A stretch of DNA of 64,000 nt. Origin: Acanthornis magna. Lineage: Eukaryota > Chordata > Aves > Passeriformes > Acanthizidae. A program made the translations under genes and the position numbers. The notes under the pieces were generated by a model that saw only the letters and a program-made list of their open reading frames with translations, had not been told where the DNA came from and did not search any database. This document shows positions 51,902 to 62,326 of the stretch, one piece after another; position 1 is the first letter of the stretch; each line of letters starts with the position of its first letter. Where the stretch lies: NCBI GenBank assembly GCA_036785705.1, contig JAWUZG010000960.1:62001-126000 (forward strand). Direction: 5' to 3'.

Positions 51902-53155
51902 TGGTGGGGAGACATGAGATGGGCCAGAAACGGGGTGCAGTGGGGTCCAAGTGCTGGACAAGTGGTTCAGGGGTTGGCAGTGCCCAGGAATAGGGGTTCG
52001 GGGGGTCCCAGGGTGAAAAGAAGGGAATGCAGGGACTGTGAGAGGTGGGACATGGTGTCCATGGGGCACCTATGTCCAGTAAAGGGGAGTCCAGGGCTCT
52101 CCAGTGTCAGGAAAAGTGAGGTCACAGGGTGGGAAGAATGATGATCAGGAATGGGGTCCTGGTGCTAAGAGGGGTTTGGATGCTGGGAAAGACAGGATGG
52201 GGTACAGGAGGTCCTAGGGTAAAGGCAAAGCTGGGGGCTGGGACTGGGAGAGGCCGAATGGAAGGGAAAGGGAGTGGAGGAGTACCCATGTGGCATAAAG
52301 GGGTGCAGCAGGGTCCCAAAGCTGGGAAGAAGGTGCAAGGGGATCCCAGTGGCCAGGAATGGGGTTTCAGGGGGGTCCCGGTGCCATCTGAGGGGGCTCA
52401 AGGGGGTCCCAGTGTGGAGAAGTTGGTGCAGGGGGTGTCACTAGTGGGGTTGGGGGTGCAGGGGAGTCCCAGTGCACAGGAAGGAGGGTTCAGGGCAGTC
52501 CCAAGGACAAGGAGATGGGGGGTACAGGGACTGGAAGAGGTGGGATGGTTGGTTCAGAGGGTCCCCAGTGTGCAGGAATGGGGGGTCAGCTGGGGAGGGG
52601 GGTGAAGGGGGCCTCCAGTATTGAGAAAGGGGGAGCTGGAGACTGGGAAAGGCAGGAATGGGGATGCAATGGGTCCCAGAATGAAGGAAAAGGAGGGTCT
52701 GGGGGCTGCAGAGGCGGGATTGCCGGGAAAGGGGGTTCAGAGTAGTCCCAGTGCCAGGAATGGTGGATCAGGAGGTGCCGGTACTGGGAATGGCTGTTCT
52801 GGGGGTCCCGGTGCCAGAAATGGTAGTTCGAGGAGGTCCCAGGGTCAAAGAAAGATGGGGATAGGGGTGGGAGAAGTGGGATGTCTGGGCAGTTCAGGTG
52901 GTACCTGGTGTTGAGGAAAAGAGAATTTGGGGACTGGGAGACGCATGAATGGGGGTGCAGGGGAGCAATGTTCAAAGCAAAGGGATAGGCTGGGGGCTGG
53001 GAGAGGGGGAATGGCCGGGAAAGGGGGTGGAGGGGGGTGCCAGAGCCAGGGAATGGGGTGCAGGGGGGTCTCGGCACACAGAAATGGGGAGTGCAAGGGG
53101 TCCCTGTGCAGGATAAAGGGGTTCAGGGTCCCGGTGCCGGAGGTGCCACTCTCCC
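51902..53155 (+). repeat. G-rich degenerate minisatellite
   Basis: About 1.25 kb of irregular units containing GGGGTCCCAGTGCCAGGAATGG-like words and variants (GGTCCCGGTGCCAG, GGGGGTTCAGGGGGGT). Unit length varies, roughly 30-60 bp, and no unit is exact. ORFs on either strand are open because of composition. G runs suggest quadruplex potential on the plus strand. Confidence 0.8.
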
Positions 53156-53159
53156 CTCG

Positions 53160-53400
53160 CCGCCCCCTCACTCTCCCCTCCAGTCCCAGCGCTGGAGCCA
53201 TGGCGCTGCTCCGCTGCGGCCCCGCCCCCGGCCCCGCCCCCAGGGCCGCCTCCGGCCCCGCGATTGGCGCCGCTGTTTCCTATTCGCCAATGGCAGCTTG
53301 AGCTGCTCGTGACGTCACCGGTCGCTGGGCAGACCTCGGCGGCGCAGGCCGGGAGACGCGACAGCGCCCGAGCTAGCGCGGGGGAAAGGGGGAATCCCTG
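53160..53400. promoter_or_regulatory. CpG-rich promoter, possibly bidirectional
   Basis: Within 240 bp lie three CCCCGCCCC-type GC boxes (53218-53241), an inverted CCAAT box (GATTGG, 53262-53267), a direct CCAAT box (53287-53291, in GCCAATGG) and a full palindromic CRE (TGACGTCA, 53310-53317), with dense CpG up to about 53.38 kb. This is the architecture of a housekeeping promoter. An ATG in good Kozak context (GCCATGG, 53199) exists on both strands because the site is palindromic; neither gives a recognisable protein. FBXO15 on the minus strand is the nearest known gene, 7 kb away, so this may be its upstream promoter, but no linking exon was found. Confidence 0.65.
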
Positions 53401-53424
53401 GGAATTCCCAGGATCCCCTCAGGG

Positions 53425-53880
53425 ACTCCCCGAGTGAGCTCTGACACCTCCAGTATTATCCCAGTTGCTCCCACTATATCCCACTTGCCCACAACACAGT
53501 CCCAATTGCCCCCAAACAGTCCCAGTCACTCTGAGTATGATTCCAATATGAGTCCAGTCTCTCCCAGCTGGGCCCCAGTCACTACCATTTTCCCCCCGCA
53601 TAGTCGCAGCTCTCCACCATTGGTCCCAGTCAACCCCAGTATGGTTACAGACACTTCGAGCATAGTCCAGATGCCCTCAGCATGATTGTAGTCACTCCCA
53701 GGCACTCCCTGTGTTGCCCCAGTAAGATTCTCGTAATCCCAGTATTTCTCAGGCACTTCCAGTGCATCCCCATTGCTTCCAGCATGTACTCAGACATGCT
53801 GACCCAGTTAGCCCCAGTTGTTTGCAGCATCACCCCAATTTCTCTCAAATTTCTCCTAATTTTTTCCTCAGTTCATCCAG
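53425..53880 (+). repeat. Degenerate CCCAGT minisatellite
   Basis: About 450 bp of loosely repeated CCCAGTCACTCC, CCCAGTATG and CCAGTTGCCCC words. Units are short (about 15-30 bp) and strongly diverged. No gene. It separates the CpG promoter from the purine repeat. Confidence 0.75.
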
Positions 53881-53911
53881 AAGCCCAAATCTGGCTCCCA
53901 GTATGAACCTC

Positions 53912-55897
53912 CAGGAGGAGGACGAGGACGAGGACGAGAATGAGGAGGAGAAAGAAGTGGAGGAGGAGTAGAAAGACGACGTCGAGGAGGAGGTGGAGGA
54001 GGAGGAGGTCGAAGTCCAGGAAGAGGATGAGGTGGATGAGGAAGGGGAGGAGGAGGGGGGGAAGGAGGAGGATGGGGAGGGGGACGAGGAGAAGAAGGAG
54101 GAAGAGGAGGAGAAGGAGGAGGAGGAGGAGGCCAAGAAGCAGGAGAAGGAGGAGGAGGAAGTGGAGGAGGAGATGGAGGAAGTGGAGAAGGAGGAGGAGG
54201 AGGAGGAAGAGGAGGAGGAGGACCACAAGGAGGACAAGGAGAAGGACGAGGAGGATGAAGATGATGAGGAGGACGAAGAGGACGAAGAGGACGAGGAAGA
54301 GGAAGAGGAGGAGCACGAGGAGGAGGAGGAGGACGACGACGACAATAAGGAGGAAAAGGATGAGGAAGAGGAGGAGGAGGAGGACGAGGACGAGAAGGAG
54401 GAGGATGAGGAGGAGGTGGAGGAGGAGGAGGACAAGGAGGAGGATGAGGAAGAGGAGGAGGACACAGACGAGGATGAGGAGGACAAGGAGGAGGACAAGG
54501 AGGAGCACGAGGACGAGGAGGATGAGGATGAGGAGGACAATGAAGAGGATGAGGAGGAGGACAAAGAGGACGACAAGGAGGACAAGGAGGAGGACAAGGA
54601 GGAGGACGAGGATGAGGAGGACAAGGAGGAGGACAAGGAGGAGCACGAGGACGAGGAGGACGAGGATGAGGAGGACAATGAGGAGGATGAGGAGGAGGAC
54701 AAAGAGGACGACAAGGAGGACAAGGAGGAGGACGAGGATGAGGAGGACAAGGAGGAGGACAAGGAGGAGCACGAGGACGAGGAGGACGAGGATGAGGAGG
54801 ACAATGAGGAGGATGAGGAGGAGGACAAAGAGGACGACAAGGAGGAGGAGGAGGACGAGGAAGAGGAGGAGGTGGAGGAGGAGGACAAGGAGGAGGAGGA
54901 GGAGGACAACGCGACGACGACGAGGAGGACGAGGAGGAGAAGGAGGAGGTGGAGGAGGAGGTGGACGAGGAGGAGGAGGAAGTGGAGGAGGAGGAGGTGG
55001 AGGAGGACGATGATGACGACTACGATGACAACGAGGAAGACGAGGATGAGGAGGACGAGGAGGAGGAGGAGGAGAAGGAGGAAGAGGAGGAGAAGGACAA
55101 GGAGGAGGACGAGGAGGTGGAGGAGGACGAGGAGGAGAACGAGGAGCACAAGGAGGAGGAGGACAAGGAGGATGAGGAAAAGGAGGAGAAGGAGGAGGTG
55201 GAAGAGGAGGAGGAGGTGGAGGAGGACAAGCACGAGGAGGAGGAGGATGATGATAAAGACAACGAGGAGGAGGAGGACGAGGAGGAGGAGGACAAGGAGG
55301 AGGGCGAGGAGGAGGCTGAGGTCGAGGATAAGGACAAGGAGGAGCATGAGGAGGAGGAGGAGGAGGACAATGACGAGGAAGAGGAGGAGGACAATGACGA
55401 GGAAGAGGAGGAGGAGGAGGACGAGGAGGAGAACGAGGAGGACGAGGAGGAGAACGAGGAGGACAAGGAGGATGAGGAGGACTGGGAGGAGGAGGACGAG
55501 GAGGAGAATGAGATGGAGGAGCACGAGCAGGAGGAGGTGGAGGAGGAGGTGGAGAAGTAGAAGGTGGAGGAGGAGGAGGAGGAGGACGACGACAACGAGG
55601 ATGAGGAGGGGGACGAGGACGAGGACAAGGAGGAGCACAAGGAGGAGGAGAAGGACGAGGAGGAGGAGGTGGAGGAGGAGGAGGTGGAGGAGGAGGACGA
55701 CGACATTGACAACGACAACGAGGATGACGAGGAGGAGGACAAGGAGGACGAGGAGGAGAAGGACGAGGAGGATGAGGAGGACAAGGAGGAGTAGGAGGAT
55801 GTGGAGAAGGATGAGGAGGATGAGGAAAAGGAGGAGGTGGAGGAGGAGGTGGAGGAGGAGGTGGAGGAGGATGAGGACGAGGACAAGGAGGAGAACA

Positions 55898-55928
<31 letters not shown>

Positions 55929-56561
55929 GGTGGAGGAGGAGGAGGAGGAGAACGACAATGATGACGACGACGAGGAAGAGGAGGGGATGAGGAGGAGGAG
56001 GAGGAGGCTGAGGAGGACGATGAGGAGCACGAGGAAGACGAGGAGGAGGACGAGGAGGAGGAGGATGGTGGGGAGGAGGATGGGGGGGAGGATGAGGAGG
56101 AGGAGGACAAGGGCGACAAGATCAAGGAGGACAAGAAGGAGGAGGACGACGAGGAGGACAAGGAGGAGGACAAGGATGAGGAGGACGAAGAGGAGGAGAA
56201 GGATGAGAAGGACGAGGAGGAGCACGAGGAGGAGGACGAGGACAAGCAGGAGGACGAGGAGGCGGAGGACAAGGAGGACGAGGAGGAGGACGAGGACAAG
56301 CAGGAGGACGAAGAGGAGGAGAAGGAGGACAAGGAGGACGAAGTGGATGAGGAAGAAGAGGATGAGGAAGAAGAAGAGGAGGAGCACGAGGAGGACGAGG
56401 ATGAGGAGGAGGAGGAGAGGACATGGACGAGAAGGAGGAAGAGCACGAGGAGGAGGATGAGGAGGAGGACAAGGCGGTCGACGAGGAGGAAGAGGAGGAG
56501 GAGGAGGACGAGGACAAGGAGGAATAGGAGGAGGATGAAGAGGACAAGGAGGAGGATGAGT
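53912..56561 (+). repeat. 2.65-kb GGA/GAC purine trinucleotide repeat
   Basis: Almost entirely GAG, GAC, AAG and GAT triplets. In the plus strand one frame reads Glu/Asp/Lys, switching frames near 54.91 and 55.99 kb because of non-triplet indels. TAG triplets interrupt it near 53.97, 55.56, 55.79 and 56.52 kb. The minus strand gives Ser/Leu/Pro-rich ORFs of up to 904 codons. A higher-order repeat is visible: a GAGCACGAGGACGAGGAGGA landmark recurs at 54503, 54641 and 54767 (spacing 138 and 126 bp). No flanking coding exon, so it is treated as noncoding satellite-like DNA. Confidence 0.9.
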
Positions 56562-56616
56562 GAAACACAGGCTTTTCTTTTAGACACTTAAATGTAGAGA
56601 TTTTAGATAAAAGTTC

Positions 56617-57178
56617 TGTTAAAATCAACTAGAATAGAAAAAGATGCAGAACTCAGAAAGAAATTAATGATTAAATGCAGAGTAGCCCTTTGATTATTTG
56701 AAATTTACTCAGCTGTGCTTAGAATAGACAATTAATAATCTTAAGAAAAGAGGTTCAAAGGAGAGCCTAGACAGTTACAAATTTTGCCCAGATGCAACCT
56801 ACTTAGAAGCAATAGAAGAGAGCATTGGGAGTTTTCCAGGGTCAAATGTATTGTCAAAAATCAACAAAGTAAGAAAGTCACACTGAGGAAGACTCATATT
56901 ACTTCATCCAAAGCAGCCCTCAGACTCAAATTAACGACCACCGACTCAATTCCATTGCAGGAACTCTGCATGCTTAATGACTTTTTCCCAATTTCCATAT
57001 GAAGTGGGGAATGGGAGGCGCTTATGCCAACCACGCTTTTTTGTGATAGATAAATAAGTTCTGTGTTGCATTGTAACTTCAGAGCTGTACAGTTGGGAGT
57101 TATCCCTGAAGCTCCCCAGCGCTGAAATAAACATATACATTCCAACCTTAACAAGTTAGAGAGCCTTTGTCCGTCACA
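56617..57178 (+). mobile_element. LTR-like block, about 560 bp
   Basis: Starts TGTTAAAATCAACTAGAATA and ends TTGTCCGTCACA, with an AAATAAA poly-A signal near 57.126 kb in 'gctgaaataaacatatacat', about 50 bp before the end, as in retroviral R-U5. The sequence just upstream ('gggaggcgcttatgccaacc') resembles avian LTR R regions from memory. No target duplication or primer-binding site was found. The 48 bp to unit A copy 2 are AT-rich. Ends are tentative. Confidence 0.5.
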
Positions 57179-57226
57179 GGTGGATATTGATATTAGATCT
57201 ATATGTGCACTTTAATAATTCTGGGT

Positions 57227-58628
57227 GCCTTTGACAAGCCGGGAGAGCCTTGTGGAAGCCCATGGAATCATTGGTGCTAGCAGCAACCTGCTCCAGGTGG
57301 GCTCGTCTCTCCTGCCTTGCAGAGGTGCTGGCAGGACCCTGCCCCGGTACCCGTGGCTGGCCAGGGGCTCACGGCTTGCCAGGGGAAATGGCTCTGCTCC
57401 AGGACAGCCCCCTCCGCACATGGCATGCAGGTGCATTTTGTGCTCTCTCGTGGCACACAGGGGGAAAAAATCAAGGCTGAGCCAGCCCCTTTGCCTGCCC
57501 CCAGCCCATCTCCGGGCTTCTTGTGGCATCAGGGCGGGGCAAATTTGGTCGGAACCTTTGTTTCACTTGGCTGCAGTGCCGGCCCTGCCTGGGCACCTAG
57601 CTGCTGCTGGGACATGCTGTGTCCCGATTCCACCTTCCCCCAACACCTCCCCAGCCGTGGACAAGCTTTGGGGCACTTTGGGGTGCTCCTCCCTGCCCCG
57701 CCCCTGCCGCTCTCCCCCGTGCCTCCCAAAACTCCCCCGTGCAGGAGGAGGAGTAGGAGGAGGGGGGGACTCCCAAGAGCTGCTGCTGTCCCGGCTTCGT
57801 GGAAAGCCGCCCCCCGCCCGTCCTTGTCCCCGCTGCCTGGCAGCCGCCAAAGCGGACGAGGCCGAGGTGGGGAGGGGACCCCGACGCCAGCTAAGCTCGG
57901 CTCGGTTCAGCTAAGCTCGGCTCGGCCCGGCCGGGCGTGGAGCGGAGCGAGGGTGTTGTCGTGGCTACAGAGGCGTGGCCGCCGGCCGGCGCTGCTGCCA
58001 CCGGCAGCAGTGGCCTACGGCGGCCAGCAAGGGCCAAGCTAAAAACGCAAAGGGCGCTTGGAGGACACGGGCACCCCGGGAGCGGGGCCGTGAAACCGGC
58101 AGCGGCAGCGGGGTGGGCTCGGCGTGGGGCCGAGAAGTGGGGACCATGCAAAGTCCCTTTCCAGTGGCCGCCTGCCGGGAGCGCTCAGCACCCGGAAATG
58201 CAGCCTTTTTGGGGCTGTGCACGGGCGCCGCCGCCCCTGCAGGACGCTCAGGGGAGGCGGTGCACCAAGGGAGGGCTCGAGCAGGCCACGGGGCGGCAGG
58301 TGGGGGGGTTGCCGGCAGGCGATTGAGCAGGGCCAGCCTTTGTGCTGCCACCCTGGCAGTGCTTGGGCTCCTGCTTCCCTCCATCGGGAAGCACCCCCCT
58401 GGGCTTTCAAGCGCCTCCAGGAGTGACTTGCCAATGATTCTGCCCTCTTGGCGGGGGCGGGGCTTTGCTGCGCAACCTGCTCCTTCCCACCCCCCCAGCT
58501 TTCCCTCCCCCCGTGTCCTGCCCAACTCCGGCTGTGCTCCCGGGGTGGCTGTGACTGCAGGAAAGGGGCACTCACCCCCTCCAAATGGCACATTTCTGCC
58601 TCACCTCTAGACACAAGTCGGAGCGGCA
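57227..58628 (+). repeat. GC-rich unit A, copy 2 (full length)
   Basis: Starts GCCTTTGACAAGCCGGGAGA and ends CGGAGCGGCA. It is the full-length partner of the inverted copy at 49944-51330, and its first 722 bp (57227-57948) are repeated at 60636-61357 with about 10 mismatches and no indels. Very rich in CpG, with GGCTCGGCTCGG-type short repeats at 57.89-57.93 kb. ORFs of 76 to 241 codons occur, but the frame homologous to the copy 1 ORF is broken. No protein domain recognised. It could be a duplicated CpG island or part of an uncharacterised LTR-associated element. Confidence 0.75.
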
Positions 58629-59280
58629 GACTGCCTGCCACTGCCCTTTTGGCCTCCAAGCTGCCCAAGCGGGCCTTTGCAGGGAGCTGGGGGGGCGGCA
58701 GGGCCCTGGCTGTCTGCTGGAGAGGCCTGCCTGCCTGCCTTCGCTCGCTCGCTCGCTCGCACAGGGGCTCAGTCTCCTGCGGCATGGGCAGCTGCAGCAC
58801 AGTGTGCAGGCCAAGGGATCATCCCTGCCACTTTCCCACCCCAGGCGGCCCCCACTCCCCACCCCCCCGGCCTGGAGCAGCCATGCTCCACGCCAGGACA
58901 CCGCTGTCACCTGCACAGCCAAGGCCTCACAGCAGCGGGCCTTGCGTACCACCAGGCCTGCGGCAGGGCCAGCCTTGGGCCTCGTGGGCACACGAGGAAG
59001 GGGCCACAACACTGTGTGCGCCCTGGCCCTGCTGCCGCTCCCCCTGGCGCTGGCCAGGCAGGAGCTCCCAGCCAGCCCGCCAGCTGCTCCCACAGCCAAG
59101 GGCCAACTGGCACCCTGGGGCTTGCCCAAGCCAGGGGCCATTGTGACACGGCGGTGGTGTCACCGTGTCACAGGCAGGCACCCTGGAGACGCTGGCTGTG
59201 TTGACGCCGTGGAATGTTATTGGAAGCCAGGCTCCCCTGTGGCACCATGGCGCCTCAGGGAAGTGTGGAGACGGCAGAAA
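58629..59280. other. GC-rich single-copy DNA
   Basis: No repeat or gene assigned. It has a short GCTC run (58741-58760) and no second copy in the window. ORFs on all frames reflect low stop density. Confidence 0.5.
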
Positions 59281-59975
<695 letters not shown>

Positions 59976-59982
59976 GCTAAGG

Positions 59983-60450
59983 CTGAACGTGTCAATGGAA
60001 GCCTCAAAACACAGAGGACTCCAAGTGGTCAAAAACATCCAAGACATAGGTTCAGGCCTGGCCTCAAGCCTTCCAGAGAGTCCGCGTACAACCCCAGCGG
60101 AGAGAGACAACAGGAGGAAATATTTAGGAAATATTGTGTGGCAGGCCATAGCAAGCGAAGTCTCTGGCAAGAAAAATGGCGAGATGAGAAAGCAGCTTAC
60201 CTTGCCAAGGTATCGAACAGCTTGGAAGTTCCACTTTGCCGAAACTCTGCACATTCGTCACCTTCTCCACACGCACCTGCCCACCTCTTCCTGCCTGGAG
60301 ACTGAAGCTGTGCTCCATGGAAAAACAGGCACTTTACCAACCAAGTCCAGAGCACCGTTCCAAGTCCCGATGACCCTCACTGAAGGTGAGGTTACGGCCA
60401 GAGGACCCGCAATTCACTGCTCCAGAGTGAAGAACACCTGTGCTTCTGAA
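59983..60450 (+). pseudogene. Decayed retroviral integrase C-terminal remnant
   Basis: Opens with AERVNGSLKTQ, an integrase core-end motif type, then homology to the better copy at 61.9-62.3 kb can be followed in the DNA: 'ggaaatattgtgtggcaggc' matches 'tgaaatattgtatgggaggc', 'aacagcttggaa' matches exactly, and 'ccgttccaagtcccgatgac' matches 'ccattccaagtgctcctcac'. The last part reads a degraded GPF.V...(hydrophobic)...H.SRVK segment, the C-terminal GPY/F-type domain of gammaretrovirus-like integrases. Frameshifts and substitutions have destroyed the frame. Confidence 0.7.
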
Positions 60451-60635
60451 ACAGCTAGAAGACAAAAGCGGATACAAATCAAGATGGGGCCATTTCAATG
60501 GTTCCCTTATCCGTGCCTGTTATCTGCACAGCTGCTAATCCCGACTCAGATTTGGCCTCCAAATCCACATGGAACTTTCATCCAGAATGGACTTTCACTT
60601 CTAGGCTGAAAAAGGCAACAGAGGGACACTGGGGC
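60451..60635. other. Junction segment before unit A copy 3
   Basis: Single-copy sequence ending in TTTCACTTCTAGGCTGAAAAAGGCAACAGAGGGACACTGG. The last 40 bp or so also flank unit A copy 1 (about 51.30-51.34 kb, reverse strand), showing that copies 1 and 3 share more flank with each other than with copy 2. Confidence 0.6.
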
Positions 60636-61357
60636 GCCTTTGACAAGCCGGGAGAGCCTTGTGGAAGCCCATGGAATCATTGGTGCTAGCAGCAACCTGC
60701 TCCAGGTGGGCTCGTCTCTCCTGCCTTGCAGAGGTGCTGGCAGGACCCTGCCCCGGTACCCGTGGCTGGCCAGGGGCTCACGGCTTGCCAGGGGAAATGG
60801 CTCTGCTCCAGGACAGCCCCCTCCGCACATGGCATGCAGGTGCATTTTGTGCTCTCTCGTGGCACACAGGGGGAAAAAATCAAGGCTGAGCCAACCCCTT
60901 TGCCTGTCCCCAGCCCATCTCCGGGCTTCTTGTGGCATCAGGGCGGGGCAAATTTGGTCGGAACCTTTGTTTCACTTGGCTGCAGTGCCGGCCCTGCCTG
61001 GGCACCTAGCTGCTGCTGGGACATGCTGTGTCCCGATTCCACCTTCCCCCAACACCTCCCCAGCCGTGGACAAGCTTTGGGGCACTTTGGGGTGCTCCTC
61101 CCTGCCCTGCCCCTGCCGCTCTCCCCCGTGCCTCCCAAAACTCCCCCGCGCAGGAGGAGGAGTAGGAGGAAGGGGGGACTCCCAAGAGCTGCTGCTGTCC
61201 CGGCTTCGTGGAAAGCCTCCCCCTGCCCGTCCTTGTCCCCACTGCCTGGCAGCCGCCAAAGCGGACGAGGCCGAGGTGGGGAGGGGACCCCGACGCCAGC
61301 TAAGCTCGGCTCGGTTCAGCTAAGCTCGGCTCGGCCCAGCCGGGCGCGGAGCGGAGC
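60636..61357 (+). repeat. GC-rich unit A, copy 3 (truncated)
   Basis: A 722-bp copy of 57227-57948 in the same orientation at a constant offset of 3409. By eye there are about 10 differences, nine transitions and one transversion, and no indel: about 98.6% identity. It stops abruptly after GCGGAGC, where AT-rich sequence begins. This high identity means a recent duplication or gene conversion, much younger than the split from copy 1. Confidence 0.85.
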
Positions 61358-61648
61358 TATAGCCTATGAGTGTCTTTGTATTACCATAGGCTGCTACATA
61401 TTTAAATCCTGAAAAACTGGTTCTTCAACTTCTGCTGGGTTGATTAAGATCAGCTGACTTTTGGATCCACCCTAGAGTAGCTGTTTAGAAGACAATAGGC
61501 TGGAATGTCTTCCCTCTAGCTATTCCCTGATTGGTATTTCAAAACTTGTCTTCATCTCAATCTCCCCTAAGGTTTTAATATTCTTAGCATCTTTTGCTAG
61601 GCAATAATTTCCATAAGACTTTCCTATTTCTTCTTCCCCAACACCTAT
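61358..61648. other. AT-rich segment before integrase fragment
   Basis: No ORF and no recognised repeat. The composition changes sharply at 61357/61358. It contains no visible reverse transcriptase or RNase H homology, although these would precede integrase in a provirus. Confidence 0.5.
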
Positions 61649-61862
61649 TTGCTGTGGTCATTAGTGCAGAAAGAACATGAGAAAACACATTGGGGTATAG
61701 ATGCTCTGTACAATTATTTGAAAGAAAAAATCATAGCCAGGAAATTGCAGAGCACAGTAATATTGGTAACTCGTCAGTGTAGTCTTTGCCTCCGAACTAA
61801 TCCTAAAAATACCCCAAAGCCTAAAATTGGACAAATTGGGAAAGGCTGTGGGCCGGGACAGC
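61649..61862 (+). pseudogene. Integrase N-terminal zinc-binding fragment
   Basis: The frame reads EHEKTHWGIDALYNYLKEKI followed by CSLCLRTNPK, an HHCC-type zinc finger with the H...H and CxxC pairs of retroviral integrase N-terminal domains. It then has a KPKIGQIGKGCGPGQQ segment of the type seen at the entry to the gammaretroviral catalytic core. Right there the sequence jumps to the end of the core, so the DDE catalytic core is deleted. The ORF continues out of frame to a stop at 61891. Confidence 0.8.
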
Positions 61863-62322
61863 AATGCCTTGGCCCCAGGCCCTCCCATTAGCGTTCGTAG
61901 GAATTTGGACAAAACCGATAACAAAATTAAAATTGAGTCCCTTTGAAATATTGTATGGGAGGCCATATGCAGTCCAAGAAGGCACTTCACCCATCCAAGT
62001 GGAAGAAAAGACCCTACACAGATGCATAGTAGCTCTGAATAAACAGCTTGGAAAAATTGAGAAATATGTGGCTGGAGCCCAAAACAGGGAACTAGATGGG
62101 CCAGTACACGATGTACAACCTGGATATTATGTGTATGTTAAGTCTTTTGCAGAGAAGATCCTAGAACCGCAGCGGGAGGGACCATTCCAAGTGCTCCTCA
62201 CGACCTTCACTGCGATCAAGATCAAGGAACAGAAAGCCTGGATTCACCATTCCCGAGTGAAGAAGGCTCTTGACAGAATTTGGAGAGTAACACCAGGTGA
62301 AGATGAACTGAAGCTGACCTGA
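61863..62322 (+). pseudogene. Integrase C-terminal fragment (class I-like ERV)
   Basis: An open frame of 152 codons from 61864. Landmarks are WPQALPLAF and LSPFEILYGRP (the end of the core region in gamma-like integrases), then GPFQVLLTTFTAIKI and WIHHSRVK of the C-terminal GPF domain. It ends at a stop at 62320-62322, five bases before the env-like ORF. The first Met is fortuitous; this is the tail of a pol gene whose core was deleted. Strand transfer would be impossible without the D,D-35-E core. Confidence 0.85.
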
Positions 62323-62326
62323 AAAA

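Noticed and set aside
53199..53301. Short ORF starting at a Kozak-like ATG in the CpG promoter
   Set aside because: It overlaps the CCAAT and GC boxes, encodes a 34-residue Ala/Pro/Gly string without a domain, and no splice donor continuing it was convincing.
53845..56587. Very long ORFs (up to 904 codons) across the purine repeat, both strands
   Set aside because: GGA/GAC repeats contain almost no stop codons in several frames. The acidic frame shifts repeatedly, TAG triplets interrupt it, and there are no flanking exons or domains.
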